Source: a virus. Taken from it: a DNA stretch of 61,553 nt. Numbering within the stretch: position 1 is the stretch's first letter; the number at the start of each line of letters is the position of its first letter. Below are positions 18,884-26,964 of the stretch, one piece after another. Below the pieces are notes generated by a model that was not told the DNA's origin, did no database searches, and saw only the letters and a program-made list of their open reading frames with translations. The DNA is taken from IMG/VR virus record IMGVR_UViG_3300038701_001933, positions 1-61,553 of that record; one strand, written 5' to 3'. The position numbers were made by a program, and so were the translations under genes.

Positions 18884-18903
18884 GGGGTATACCGTACTAC
18901 CCC
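18884..18903. terminator. Bidirectional hairpin between convergent genes
   Basis: GGGGTA pairs with TACCCC across an 8-nt loop, between the rightward gene ending at 18864 and the leftward gene ending at 18905. Confidence 0.5.
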
Positions 18904-18904
18904 C

Positions 18905-19531
18905 TTATTTGAATGGCTTGAAAACGCTTTCTGGGGGAGCAGCAAATCTGCTGGGTAGAGTAATTTTTGTAACAGGTTCATGAGCACCAGTCTGATAAAA
19001 CATAGGTTCTTTCCTAGCATAAACATTCCAATACTTCATTGTCTCTGCTCTAGCCTTATCTTGATTTGTTTTTATTGCAATGTTAAAGTTAATAGCTCTT
19101 ATTAGAAAATCAATATACTCTTTGTTTAAATAAACAATTGCATGAGCGGCTAACATATTATAAATTCTAAAGTTATCATTATCAACTTTTTCTATAGCTA
19201 TTCTTTTTCGTCCTATACCGTCGTATAATCCAAAACAGGAATTGCCTAAGTACAGGGCATCCGAATCATCTGGTATCGTGATGTTGTTGGAAAAGTTTTT
19301 TACTGATATATCATCTTCAAACACAATTACTGGAAGATCTCTATCAGACAAATGCATGAGAAGGTTCCTGTGGCTTTCTGCTATCCCATCTCGCTTAGGG
19401 GTTTTCTCTACCCCAGGGAATCGCGTGATGTCCTTAAAGCCCAAATCTCGCAGGGTAGACTCCATCTTCTGAGCCTTCTCGTCACTTATATTAATATAAT
19501 ACACTGGCAGTTTTAATAAAGATAGTTTCAT
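18905..19531 (-). CDS. Glycosyltransferase family 25-like protein
   Basis: This 208-aa protein begins with PVYYINISDEKAQKM and contains the nucleotide-sugar site IVFEDDISV, both typical of GT25/LPS-type transferases, plus AHAIVYLNKEYIDFL. It is divergent from the GT2 gene at 19575, and the 43-nt gap holds a -10-like element for each strand. Confidence 0.75.
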   Translation of the reverse strand: MKLSLLKLPVYYINISDEKAQKMESTLRDLGFKDITRFPGVEKTPKRDGIAESHRNLLMHLSDRDLPVIVFEDDISVKNFSNNITIPDDSDALYLGNSCFGLYDGIGRKRIAIEKVDNDNFRIYNMLAAHAIVYLNKEYIDFLIRAINFNIAIKTNQDKARAETMKYWNVYARKEPMFYQTGAHEPVTKITLPSRFAAPPESVFKPFK

Positions 19532-19574
19532 GTCTACTATATTTTAGCAGAACAATAATGATATACTGTTTCAT

Positions 19575-20291
19575 ATGGATAAAAAAGTGGTAGTGGTTCT
19601 GCTGACTTGGCAGAGAATAAATAATTTAAAGACAACTCTTGCTTCATTGTCAAGACAAACATACAAAAACTTTGATGTTTACATCAGTAATGCTAATCAT
19701 GATCGTAAAGGTCTTATCGAACGCTATGTTCACTATGCTAAGCAAAGCAGAAAGCTAAACGTAGAGGTTTCGCATGACAGCAATGAAAGATTTGCCTGGC
19801 GAAGATTTGATGTCGGCAGAAAGCTAGCTAAGCAAGGCTATGATGTGGTTTTGTTTATCGATGACGACGTCACCTTTCCTCTTGACTACGTAGCAAAAAT
19901 GATAAAAGCTTATGAGCCAAACACGTATGCCTCTAACTTTGCCTGGTCTTTTCAGGACAAGGGGTCTGACTATTACAAGAAAAGAACTAAGGCAAAGAGT
20001 ACTTCTGAAGAGGTTCACTACTGTGGAACTGGTGTTTCCATGATAGATGCCTCGATATTTTTAGATAATGACATACAAAAAGCACCAGAGGCCTTCTATG
20101 TTGTAGAAGACCTCTGGCTATCTTATTATGCTCAACATGTTCTTGGCTGGAAGCTCAAGTATGTTGAAATACCCAATGTAGTTATTAAGGGTGGCGACTC
20201 TGTAGCCCTTTATCGCAAGGTAGCAAAAAGCGGTACAGACAAAGCAGATCTATTAAGAATGCTTGTCAACGAATACGGCTGGAAGCTATAG
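19575..20291 (+). CDS. Glycosyltransferase family 2
   Basis: This 238-aa GT-A protein has an N-terminal VVVLLTWQRINNLKTTLASL, a DxD-type metal site VVLFIDDDVTFP, and ED in YVVEDLWLSYY as the likely catalytic acid. Possible roles are glycosylation of virion proteins, DNA or host surface. TATACT lies 7 nt before the ATG. Confidence 0.85.
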   Translation: MDKKVVVVLLTWQRINNLKTTLASLSRQTYKNFDVYISNANHDRKGLIERYVHYAKQSRKLNVEVSHDSNERFAWRRFDVGRKLAKQGYDVVLFIDDDVTFPLDYVAKMIKAYEPNTYASNFAWSFQDKGSDYYKKRTKAKSTSEEVHYCGTGVSMIDASIFLDNDIQKAPEAFYVVEDLWLSYYAQHVLGWKLKYVEIPNVVIKGGDSVALYRKVAKSGTDKADLLRMLVNEYGWKL

Positions 20292-20897
20292 CCTAACAGC
20301 CTTAGCAAACACAACCCTTGACGCCATCTTGCTCGCAGCAATAATCGCAATGGGTGCAGAAACGCTTAGCACCATGCCAGCCCACATTCTTGGCTCAGCC
20401 CATGACCATTCCCAATAGTCAAAGGTATGGAAAGCATTTGCTAATACTGCAATTGCACCAAACGACACCATGCCCCAAAAGGCACCTCGAACATTTTCTT
20501 CCACACCCTCTTCATCTAGTCTTGATGACAGAATCAGGTAGGCGATTAGGAATAACAGGTACATGATTTCTACAAAGAAGAAAAACAAGCTTGCCATCCA
20601 TGCTGCAGATAGGCCAACAAATATTGCTACCGAGGTAATTCCATTAAAAGAAACAATTGCTGATGCAACGAATGCGATAGCAATTCCAATAATCCATGAG
20701 TTTAAAACTAAGGATTGATCTACTTGAATTTTTGGAGCACGCTTTGCCTCTTGTGACTCATATCTTTCTACTTTCTTTTTTCTTTCTCGTGCAATAGCTC
20801 GTGCACTTGCAGTTCTTTCACGCTTATTAGGCGTGCTTTTCTGTCGAGGCTTTTTGGGAGTCTCGTAATTAATGTTAGTTTTCATTTCATTGGCCAT
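20286..20897 (-). CDS. Multi-pass membrane protein, possibly DUF2637-like
   Basis: This 203-aa protein has a highly basic N-terminal 60 residues (KKPRQKSTPNKRERTASARA), then about four TM helices with SF near the start of the first pair, recalling Spd/DUF2637 proteins of actinobacterial plasmids. The start MANEMKTN is set by AAAGGAGAGAC; an upstream in-frame extension overlaps the HNH gene. Confidence 0.5.
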   Translation of the reverse strand: MANEMKTNINYETPKKPRQKSTPNKRERTASARAIARERKKKVERYESQEAKRAPKIQVDQSLVLNSWIIGIAIAFVASAIVSFNGITSVAIFVGLSAAWMASLFFFFVEIMYLLFLIAYLILSSRLDEEGVEENVRGAFWGMVSFGAIAVLANAFHTFDYWEWSWAEPRMWAGMVLSVSAPIAIIAASKMASRVVFAKAVRL

Positions 20898-20911
20898 TGT
20901 CTCTCCTTTTT

Positions 20912-21187
20912 CTATGACTCTTGTCTTCTTATCCATGTTCTAAGTCTGTGACAGTTAGAGCAAACTAGTTCGCATTTCTCTATTTCTCTTTTAATAGTTT
21001 TAATACTTGCTTCAGAGTTTGCTAATCTTGCTATTGAGTGTTGCTTATTATCTAAATGATCAAAGTCCATTTGAGAATAATGATATTGCTCTTTGCAGTC
21101 AGTGCAGGGATTAGACTCCTTAATGTTGCGCACATAATCTCTGTTTCTCTCTCTGATTTTTTTTCTACTGACTTGAGCAGATTTCAT
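20912..21187 (-). CDS. HNH-type zinc endonuclease
   Basis: This 91-aa protein has Cys pairs PCTDC and CSNC flanking QMDFDHLDNKQHS, a compact HNH fold. It is the third HNH gene in the window. It lies between two unrelated leftward genes and may be mobile. Confidence 0.8.
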   Translation of the reverse strand: MKSAQVSRKKIRERNRDYVRNIKESNPCTDCKEQYHYSQMDFDHLDNKQHSIARLANSEASIKTIKREIEKCELVCSNCHRLRTWIRRQES

Positions 21188-21193
21188 TATTGG

Positions 21194-21391
21194 TTAATTG
21201 AACCATTCGGGGTCGATGACGTTACCTTCAGACTGTGCGTAGTCGATAAGTGCATCAGAAACTTCTGCAAAGGATGGCCCAGTAACCTGAGACACACTTT
21301 CTTCATTGTAAATTAATTCTCCGTGCCAGTGACTAAACTCTTCACCGTCTACGATTTTCTTTACAACGATAGTTAGTTCTCCATCTTTCAT
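21194..21391 (-). CDS. Small hypothetical protein (65 aa)
   Basis: An acidic 65-aa protein with GEEFSHWHGELIYNEE. AAAGG lies 7 nt before the ATG. No family is recognised. Confidence 0.5.
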   Translation of the reverse strand: MKDGELTIVVKKIVDGEEFSHWHGELIYNEESVSQVTGPSFAEVSDALIDYAQSEGNVIDPEWFN

Positions 21392-21436
21392 GAGTAACCT
21401 TTCTATGCTAATTACTAATATCTAGTATACACAATA

Positions 21437-22177
21437 TTATCTAGGACGTTGTACAACATAGCCTCTACGCACATCTGAAAGATGACCACTAGCTGAGTAA
21501 AGCTCCATGTCTTTGTGAAGGTTTCCTCTCCACTCCCCTTCGGGAGCTTCCTCATTATTCCAAACAGGAATAATTTTGGTTCCGACGGGAAGATCGTCAA
21601 ATGGATCGTTTCCCCATCGCAAATGTATTTCGATTATATAATCATCAATCATTTCAACATTAAACTGCTTAATGTCTTTGTAGCCAAGGAAGTAGGGGAG
21701 GAGCTTAAAAGAATCAACTGAAGGGGCGTAGCCTTTGTGTAATCTTTCCCAAGACTCAAACCTAGTTAGGCTGTCCTTGCTTTTGTGTTCGCCAGCCCAA
21801 ACGGATCGCGTTTGCCATTCTCCGTTTACCCTTTCGCAATCTATTGAAAGATGTTCTCCTTCGATCCACTCACACCAAAAGTATCCAGGTGGGACAACCC
21901 CGTTATTGATCATCAAGGAGTGCATTGACTCGTCGTATTCAAACTTGGCGGCACCAATGCCCATTCCGTACAGATTGTAGACAGGCCTGTATATGTATGT
22001 TCCATCATGTGACGGTGCAGTTGCTGATGGCCCAGCATGAAGACCTTGACGAATAGCCACTTCCATCTTATTAAAAAGCCATCGCAACTCTGGATCGCCT
22101 TTAGAGTATTCCCAGGCCTGGAAGTCTTCTTCTATTTCTGATTGTTCTAAAGAAAGGCTCACGATTCTTTTGTCCAC
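21437..22177 (-). CDS. Conserved phage protein of unknown function
   Basis: This 246-aa protein has ELRWLFNKMEVAIRQGLHAGPSA, YNLYGMGIG, VPPGYFWCEWIEGEH and IHLRWGNDPFDDLP. Proteins of this pattern occur in diverse tailed phages. The central part may be ATP-grasp-like, but I cannot identify catalytic residues. It overlaps the HTH gene by 19 nt. Confidence 0.55.
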   Translation of the reverse strand: MDKRIVSLSLEQSEIEEDFQAWEYSKGDPELRWLFNKMEVAIRQGLHAGPSATAPSHDGTYIYRPVYNLYGMGIGAAKFEYDESMHSLMINNGVVPPGYFWCEWIEGEHLSIDCERVNGEWQTRSVWAGEHKSKDSLTRFESWERLHKGYAPSVDSFKLLPYFLGYKDIKQFNVEMIDDYIIEIHLRWGNDPFDDLPVGTKIIPVWNNEEAPEGEWRGNLHKDMELYSASGHLSDVRRGYVVQRPR

Positions 22178-22464
22178 TTCGTAATAGTCCTCACGGGAAT
22201 ACCCATCGCCTCTGACAATTCTTTCTTGTCATATCCAAGACTAATCGCTCTAATTGCTCTCCAGCGACAGTCTTGCTCAACTTCGTCATAGTAAGCTTTT
22301 GCATCATGATAATCTTCACCGACCTCTTGAAGATTTTTCAAAGTTAGTTCTTTGAGTCTTACATCTTCCCAGGTCTTTTCTTTTTCCACTAAAAATTCTG
22401 GGGTAATCTCATCAAAAGAAGTGATTGGTTTTTCTTTAATACTGATTGGTTTTCTTATTGGCAT
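22159..22464 (-). CDS. HTH DNA-binding protein
   Basis: The last 32 residues of this 101-aa protein form a helix-turn-helix (AISLGYDKKELSEAMGIPVR then TITKWTKES). Its own promoter lies back-to-back with the rightward promoter at 22524, so it may repress one or both. Confidence 0.7.
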   Translation of the reverse strand: MPIRKPISIKEKPITSFDEITPEFLVEKEKTWEDVRLKELTLKNLQEVGEDYHDAKAYYDEVEQDCRWRAIRAISLGYDKKELSEAMGIPVRTITKWTKES

Positions 22465-22514
22465 ATAGGTTTCCCTTCTTCGTTTACTACAATTATTGCA
22501 TCATAATTCTTCTG

Positions 22515-22552
22515 TGTCAAGTATTGACAACAGGAATGCCTTACGATACAAT
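22515..22552. promoter_or_regulatory. Divergent promoters with adjacent -35 boxes
   Basis: Leftward TTGACA occupies 22515-22520 (as TGTCAA) and rightward TTGACA 22524-22529, three nt apart. The rightward -10 TACAAT is at 22547-22552 with a 17-nt spacer, exactly 6 nt before ATG 22559. The palindrome TGTCAAgtaTTGACA could also be an operator. Confidence 0.75.
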
Positions 22553-22558
22553 ATATAT

Positions 22559-22759
22559 ATGGTAATTGATGAGAGAGATGAATTTCTTAGGGAAAGCAGA
22601 GACCCTAATAGTACTCGCGCTCCCATTGTCTGGCCAGACGGCAGGATGCAGTGGAAGCTTGATCCTCATGTTGCTGGCATGGTTTGGCAACATGCTAACA
22701 GGGGTCACAATAAAGTATATAAAGATTGTTATGCATGTGTATGTGGAGATGCTTACTAA
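22559..22759 (+). CDS. Small hypothetical protein (66 aa)
   Basis: A leaderless gene behind a consensus promoter. The C-terminus has CYACVCGDAY and the middle HANRGHNK, which may bind metal. It is coupled to the next gene by TAATG. Confidence 0.6.
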   Translation: MVIDERDEFLRESRDPNSTRAPIVWPDGRMQWKLDPHVAGMVWQHANRGHNKVYKDCYACVCGDAY

Positions 22760-23046
22760 TGGAAGATTCGGCATATCTTAAAATGACTATGGAGTCAGGA
22801 TCTGTGTATACTTATGAGCACGGGATTGTTGTAATTGATCCCGTTGAAGGTAGCAAGTATGCTATCAAAGCATGGGAGTTCTTTGCTTTTGATCCAGAAG
22901 AGGCTAGCAAGTGGGACGGCCTTCCTAAGTTTATGGATACCGTTGAAAGAAAAGAGCCAGCTGTGGGTCGCAGGGTATTAGTATTCGGTAAAGATGAATG
23001 GCGTATCTCTACTAGAATTAAAACAATCGAGGTAATCGATGAGTAA
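22759..23046 (+). CDS. Hypothetical protein (95 aa)
   Basis: A predicted beta-rich acidic protein (SGSVYTYEHGIVVIDPVEGSKY). It begins in the TAATG overlap and overlaps the next gene by 8 nt. No family is recognised. Confidence 0.55.
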   Translation: MEDSAYLKMTMESGSVYTYEHGIVVIDPVEGSKYAIKAWEFFAFDPEEASKWDGLPKFMDTVERKEPAVGRRVLVFGKDEWRISTRIKTIEVIDE

Positions 23047-23263
23047 AGCAATATGTACTGCCTGTTGGGACATTATGGAATCAACCTATCGTCATCACTT
23101 TGTCCAATGTAAATGTAAACAATCATTCTTGGATGGTGGCGGAGATTATTTTCGTGCTGGGGGCTTTACACACGGTATTCCAGACGATACAATATCAATG
23201 ACAGAAGAAGAATTTTGGGATTATTTAGACGAGTTAGACAAGAAAGAGGAAAGCAATGAGTAA
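23039..23263 (+). CDS. Small zinc-binding protein
   Basis: This 74-aa protein has CTACW near the N-terminus and QCKCKQSFLDGG later, a zinc-ribbon arrangement seen in phage DUF7695-like proteins, then an acidic tail. It overlaps both neighbours. Confidence 0.6.
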   Translation: MSKAICTACWDIMESTYRHHFVQCKCKQSFLDGGGDYFRAGGFTHGIPDDTISMTEEEFWDYLDELDKKEESNE

Positions 23264-23543
23264 AGAAGAAGAAAAGTCTATCGAGGTTAAGCTAAGCGGT
23301 ATGTTCGAGGTGTATGACGTCTTTGAATCTGAAATTACTAAACTAAGAACTAGCATTGAAAACGTATGGATGATCCATGACCGAGAGGATTCTCTTAATA
23401 CATCTAGTCAAGAGTATAGAGAGAAGCTTGAGTTTGCTATGCATACCCTTTTTGTTTTAAGGCAAATGTTTCAAGATGAGTATGACGTAAAGATTAGTCA
23501 AGCAAAAGGCGAATACCCAAATTGGATTCTAGGTAACGAATAA
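23256..23543 (+). CDS. Helical hypothetical protein (95 aa)
   Basis: A charged, coiled-coil-prone protein (FESEITKLRTSIENVWMI) with no recognisable domain. It is the last gene before a strong terminator. Confidence 0.5.
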   Translation: MSKEEEKSIEVKLSGMFEVYDVFESEITKLRTSIENVWMIHDREDSLNTSSQEYREKLEFAMHTLFVLRQMFQDEYDVKISQAKGEYPNWILGNE

Positions 23544-23560
23544 GTCTGCTCATAAGAAAA

Positions 23561-23595
23561 CCAGCCCGTACCCGAAGGCAGAGGGGCTGGTGTTT
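23561..23595 (+). terminator. Intrinsic terminator
   Basis: CCAGCCC pairs with GGGCTGG, followed by a short T-rich stretch (TGTTTATGT). Confidence 0.65.
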
Positions 23596-23645
23596 ATGTA
23601 ACAACTATATCACATAAAATATATTTATTCAACAGAGGAAAGCTA

Positions 23646-24125
23646 ATGAGATTTAAAAGAAAACCCATTACTAAAATTACCACGAAAGAGCTAAAAGCAA
23701 TTCTTTCTCCTTATTATGGTAATAAAGACAATGGTGGTTACTTTATTGGTGCCGATTTTGGACCAGGGTGGAATGACATCGTTCTTGATCTTCATAATAA
23801 GATAGTTAAAGAACATCCAGACTACTACATTGTACAGATTAAAGAAAAGTTTGGTACCCTGCGTTTTTATACTGGACCAATTGGTGATGAAGCCTGGGAG
23901 TATGTTGCAGAGGCAGAAAGGCTATCGGAAATTACCTGTGAGGAATGCGGTAGGCCTGGGGTGCTTCGTGGTGACAGAAGCTGGATTCAAACCCTGTGCG
24001 ACAGTGATGTTAAGTTAGATAAGATTAATACATGGATTTGGATTAAGACTCAGCGTCAGCCTATGGTGTATTACTGGAAGCTCAGGTTTGCATATCTTAG
24101 ATGGCAAAACCGTAACAAAAAATAA
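23646..24125 (+). CDS. Conserved phage protein with zinc knuckle
   Basis: This 159-aa protein contains GWNDIVLDLHNKIVKEHPDY, QIKEKFGTLRFY, then CEECGRPG and TLCD. This pattern is widespread in phages with unknown function. The C-terminus is basic and aromatic. Confidence 0.6.
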   Translation: MRFKRKPITKITTKELKAILSPYYGNKDNGGYFIGADFGPGWNDIVLDLHNKIVKEHPDYYIVQIKEKFGTLRFYTGPIGDEAWEYVAEAERLSEITCEECGRPGVLRGDRSWIQTLCDSDVKLDKINTWIWIKTQRQPMVYYWKLRFAYLRWQNRNKK

Positions 24126-24130
24126 AGGTA

Positions 24131-24159
24131 TTGACAAACATCTTGGGTAGCTTTATACT
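24131..24159 (+). promoter_or_regulatory. Sigma70-type promoter
   Basis: TTGACA, 17 nt, TATACT. It reads into the tandem paralogue cluster starting at 24190. Confidence 0.8.
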
Positions 24160-24189
24160 AGAAGAGTACCTAAGTCGAGGAGGGGTGGG

Positions 24190-24393
24190 GTGAATAACAC
24201 TCTAGAAGTTTCTGCTGATGAAATCAAAGAGGCAATGATTAAGGATTGGGAAAAATACGGCTATTGCCCCAAGTATGATGAATATTGCCCCTGCGATCGT
24301 TATAGAGACTATATTCAAGGCTTCTTTGACAGAGAGTTCGGTGGATGGGCTCAGGCAAAGAAAGAATACGACCTTATTAAAGGAGAGAAATGA
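24190..24393 (+). CDS. Small hypothetical protein (67 aa)
   Basis: GTG start after GAGGAGGGG. It contains GYCPKYDEYCPCDRY (three Cys) and GGWAQAKKEY. It is the first gene of the operon that includes the MSEYTPTT family. Confidence 0.55.
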   Translation: MNNTLEVSADEIKEAMIKDWEKYGYCPKYDEYCPCDRYRDYIQGFFDREFGGWAQAKKEYDLIKGEK

Positions 24394-24686
24394 TGAGTGA
24401 GTACACACCAACTACCGCAGAAGTTAAGTCTCGGTATTACTCGGATTATTGGTGGCGTGTGGATGGCGCAGATGCAAATTCGTTTTATTCTGAGTTTGAC
24501 CGTTGGCTAGCACAGCATGATGAAGAAGTAGCGGCTAAAGCAAAAGATGAAGTTGCTAACGATGAACTTAAACGAATTGTTCGTTTATTAGAGGGGCGGG
24601 TTATTTTTTGTCACACTAGTTTTGCTTTACATGACGAATTGCCTGGATTGTATGCTGCGCTTCGACTTGTTACGGGAAACAACTGA
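24393..24686 (+). CDS. MSEYTPTT-family paralogue 1
   Basis: This 97-aa protein begins MSEYTPTTAEVKSRY and has EFDRWLAQHDEEVAAKAKDE in the middle. It shares N-terminus and core with the genes at 24844 and 25274 and is joined to its neighbours by TGATG overlaps. Similar proteins occur in actinophages without known function. Confidence 0.65.
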   Translation: MSEYTPTTAEVKSRYYSDYWWRVDGADANSFYSEFDRWLAQHDEEVAAKAKDEVANDELKRIVRLLEGRVIFCHTSFALHDELPGLYAALRLVTGNN

Positions 24687-24844
24687 TGAGTGAGTACACA
24701 CCAATTGAAGAAAAAGTGATGCAAGCCATTGGCGAAGCGTCAATGTGTTGGAGTGAAACGCCTAACGGTGTGTTTGAATCTGAACGTGCTATCGCTATTG
24801 GTAAACGCCTTGCCGCACTTATTAAGACAGAGAAAGAGAACTGA
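24686..24844 (+). CDS. MSEYTPTT-family short paralogue 2
   Basis: A 52-aa protein that keeps the MSEYTP start but lacks the FDRWLA core, and ends IKTEKEN. Both ends overlap neighbours in TGATG. It looks like a truncated family member. Confidence 0.6.
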   Translation: MSEYTPIEEKVMQAIGEASMCWSETPNGVFESERAIAIGKRLAALIKTEKEN

Positions 24845-25125
24845 TGAGTGATTACACGCCAACGACGGTAGAAGTGGGAGACGCTTACGACTCTTTCATG
24901 ATTGAGTTCAAAAACGACTACACCGGAGACAATCAGTTTGACCGTTGGCTTGCTGAGCATGATGCTGAGGTGGCTAAAGCTGAACGTGAGCGGATTGTTG
25001 TTTTGCTTAATGGTTTCAGGGAACGTCTTTATGATGATGCAAATGATTCTGATGACCCAGCCTGGGATATTGAACGTGCCGAAGCTGTCGAAACTTGTAT
25101 CACACTTATCAAGGGAGAGAACTAA
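24844..25125 (+). CDS. MSEYTPTT-family paralogue 3
   Basis: A 93-aa protein with MSDYTPTTVEVGDAY, QFDRWLAEHDAEVAKAERER and a C-terminal ETCITLIKGEN. It is a full-length family member. Confidence 0.65.
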   Translation: MSDYTPTTVEVGDAYDSFMIEFKNDYTGDNQFDRWLAEHDAEVAKAERERIVVLLNGFRERLYDDANDSDDPAWDIERAEAVETCITLIKGEN

Positions 25126-25277
25126 TGAGTGAATATGGCACTTATGGGAACAAAAAGAACCTCAAATTGAGCATTGGGGAATTTATTTTAAAACGTTCTT
25201 GGGTGGACTCTTTGGGGCTAAAGGCTTTGTCTAAGCTGCGAGAATCTGTTTCTGGCGAAAAGGGAGAGAGCGAATGA
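25125..25277 (+). CDS. MSEY-family short paralogue 4
   Basis: A 50-aa basic protein keeping MSEY and then diverging (GTYGNKKNLKLSIGEF). TAATG joins it to the gene before. Only the start region is shared, perhaps because the translational signal was duplicated. Confidence 0.5.
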   Translation: MSEYGTYGNKKNLKLSIGEFILKRSWVDSLGLKALSKLRESVSGEKGESE

Positions 25278-25582
25278 GTGAGTACACACCAACCACAGAG
25301 CAAATGCGTGATGACTATGTTTGGTGGAACACGCGCGATGATGGTGTAGGGCCAGTGAATTGGTGGATAGCTGAAGGCAAGTTTGACCGTTGGCTTTCAG
25401 CACGTGACGAAGAGATTGTTGCTCGTACCCTACTTGCTTTAGCTAAGCCGTTGCATGTTGAGCTGACCGCCGCTTTAGATGGTAATGCCACAGGGTATGT
25501 TTTTGAAGAGTACCCTGGCGGTGGATGGCGTACTTGGGTTTCTGATGCTAGGAAACTTATTAAAGGAGAAACCAATGAGTGA
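25274..25582 (+). CDS. MSEYTPTT-family paralogue 5
   Basis: A 102-aa protein with MSEYTPTTEQMRDDY, KFDRWLSARDEEIVARTL and ARKLIKGETNE. It is a full-length family member and overlaps both neighbours. Confidence 0.65.
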   Translation: MSEYTPTTEQMRDDYVWWNTRDDGVGPVNWWIAEGKFDRWLSARDEEIVARTLLALAKPLHVELTAALDGNATGYVFEEYPGGGWRTWVSDARKLIKGETNE

Positions 25583-25871
25583 AGAGATGATTAACTTTAC
25601 CTGGCCCCTTGGCGATAACTCAGATTGTGAGCTTTGTGGTTTTACCTGGAATGAGGTAGGCCTCGATCTTTGGGATGAAGAAGAAAATATTTGGCAGCTT
25701 AACATCCGTGTAGGATGCTACGAGGGGGACAACGTAATGTCTGATAGTCCTGAGTGGGATGCTAAGTCTGCTGATATTATCAGACAAGCATTAATGTATC
25801 CAGAGTTTAATCAACAAGAAGCAGATTATTTACAAGATAAGCTTAAATGGATAAAGGAGAGGGGGCAATGA
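25575..25871 (+). CDS. Conserved hypothetical protein with Cys pair
   Basis: This 98-aa acidic protein has CELCGFTW and later RVGCYEGD. AAAGGAGAAACC precedes ATG 25575; a longer in-frame ORF is rejected. Its N-terminal MSEE may derive from the neighbouring paralogue start region. Confidence 0.5.
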   Translation: MSEEMINFTWPLGDNSDCELCGFTWNEVGLDLWDEEENIWQLNIRVGCYEGDNVMSDSPEWDAKSADIIRQALMYPEFNQQEADYLQDKLKWIKERGQ

Positions 25872-26110
25872 GCTACGCTAGGTTTGGATGGAATGATTCA
25901 GACGTCTATGTGTTTATGCATGTAGGTGGATTCTTGGAGTGTTGTGCTTGTCTTTTAGCGCACGAAGAGTGGGAGTCGTTTAATGCGGGGGATACAAAAA
26001 CAATGGTAGATCATTTAAAGAAACATGAAGCTAGTGGACACACTGTACCCAGAGACATTTATGATTTACTTTGGGAAGATGATAAAGACAACTTTGGAGG
26101 TATAAAATGA
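25868..26110 (+). CDS. Conserved small protein with Cys motif
   Basis: This 80-aa protein has MSYARFGWNDSDVYVFMHVG and ECCACLLAHEEW, then KHEASGH, suggesting a metal site. I recall similar small proteins from actinophages. AAGGAGAGG precedes the start. Confidence 0.6.
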   Translation: MSYARFGWNDSDVYVFMHVGGFLECCACLLAHEEWESFNAGDTKTMVDHLKKHEASGHTVPRDIYDLLWEDDKDNFGGIK

Positions 26111-26298
26111 TATTCGGTTATTTAATTGTAAAAGAACGTGAACGCATCAAGAAAGCTATTAAAGACGAAATTGCTTTAAAGATGCAAGCCAGGTATAAAG
26201 CAAAAGATGAGAAAGAAAAAGAAGCTATCTTTTTGCTTATGGCTGGAATGAACAATGCGATAAAGATAATTGATGAATTGGACAGTAGACGTGGATAG
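26107..26298 (+). CDS. Helical hypothetical protein (63 aa)
   Basis: A Lys/Glu-rich helical protein (KERERIKKAIKDEIALKMQ) that overlaps the gene before by 4 nt (ATGA). No family is recognised. Confidence 0.5.
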   Translation: MIFGYLIVKERERIKKAIKDEIALKMQARYKAKDEKEKEAIFLLMAGMNNAIKIIDELDSRRG

Positions 26299-26509
26299 GG
26301 TTCAAGAGGAATTAGCTAAGGAACGCAAGAGGCGAGAAGTCATTCATAATGATCTTAAAAGGTTCGCGGTAGAGTTAAGTGCGACATCACAAGTGGCACT
26401 CATTGCAGAGTTGGCACGCATTGATAATCACATTCGTGACATTGAGGTAGAGCTAGAGGACATGAAGTTCCGCAACATTGTCAATGACTATTTCACAGAT
26501 GACCGATAA
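26273..26509 (+). CDS. Coiled-coil hypothetical protein
   Basis: A charged helical protein (VQEELAKERKRREVIHNDLK). The start is uncertain: ATG 26273 overlaps the previous gene by 26 nt and GTG 26288 is possible. Confidence 0.5.
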   Translation: MNWTVDVDRVQEELAKERKRREVIHNDLKRFAVELSATSQVALIAELARIDNHIRDIEVELEDMKFRNIVNDYFTDDR

Positions 26510-26542
26510 AGCTCGGCGCAAAAGTCAGGCGGTAAATAAGAG

Positions 26543-26665
26543 ATGACCCACACTATCGACAACTGTACGTGCTGGATATATGATTATATCAATGTGTCTA
26601 AAACAATATGCACGAATTGTCTAAATGGGGGTTGTGTGTGTTTGGAGAATAATGAAGTGGATTAA
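26543..26665 (+). CDS. Cys-rich microprotein (40 aa)
   Basis: This short ORF has six cysteines (NCTCW, ICTNC, CVCL), consistent with a zinc-binding peptide. A weak AATAAGAG ribosome site lies before ATG 26543, and the end overlaps the next gene by 14 nt. Confidence 0.5.
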   Translation: MTHTIDNCTCWIYDYINVSKTICTNCLNGGCVCLENNEVD

Positions 26666-26873
26666 AAGGTGGATGACTAAATCATATAAAGAGCTGTGGC
26701 TTATGGTGTATGGTTTTGATGAGTATAAGAGTGGTTTGTTGTATCGCTATAAACGTTATCAAACACGGGTTGAGTCGTTGGATACGACTGTTGATGTGTT
26801 GCGTAAACGTATTGCGAAGTTGGAGAAAGAGTTGGAGAGGAAGAGGGGGGAAGAAGATGGAAGAAGTGTCTAA
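26652..26873 (+). CDS. Basic coiled-coil protein (73 aa)
   Basis: A basic N-terminus (MKWIKRWMTKSYKELW) and a heptad-like C-terminus (LRKRIAKLEKELERKRGEE). TTGGAGA precedes the ATG. Function unknown. Confidence 0.5.
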   Translation: MKWIKRWMTKSYKELWLMVYGFDEYKSGLLYRYKRYQTRVESLDTTVDVLRKRIAKLEKELERKRGEEDGRSV

Positions 26874-26964
26874 TACTGGTTGGCATTGGCTTGGTCCTTG
26901 GACGGGGTATTATATTGGTGCAGCATTGACGATTGGAGTGTTATGGCTGAACAGGAAGCTTTAG
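26857..26964 (+). CDS. Single-TM microprotein (35 aa)
   Basis: Residues 13-32 form one hydrophobic helix (GPWTGYYIGAALTIGVLWLN). GGGGGAAG precedes ATG 26857, and both ends overlap neighbouring genes. Confidence 0.5.
   Translation: MEEVSNTGWHWLGPWTGYYIGAALTIGVLWLNRKL

Noticed and set aside
21437-22177. Firm annotation as an ATP-grasp enzyme
   Set aside because: I could not place the ATP-binding residues with confidence, so it is left as a conserved protein of unknown function.
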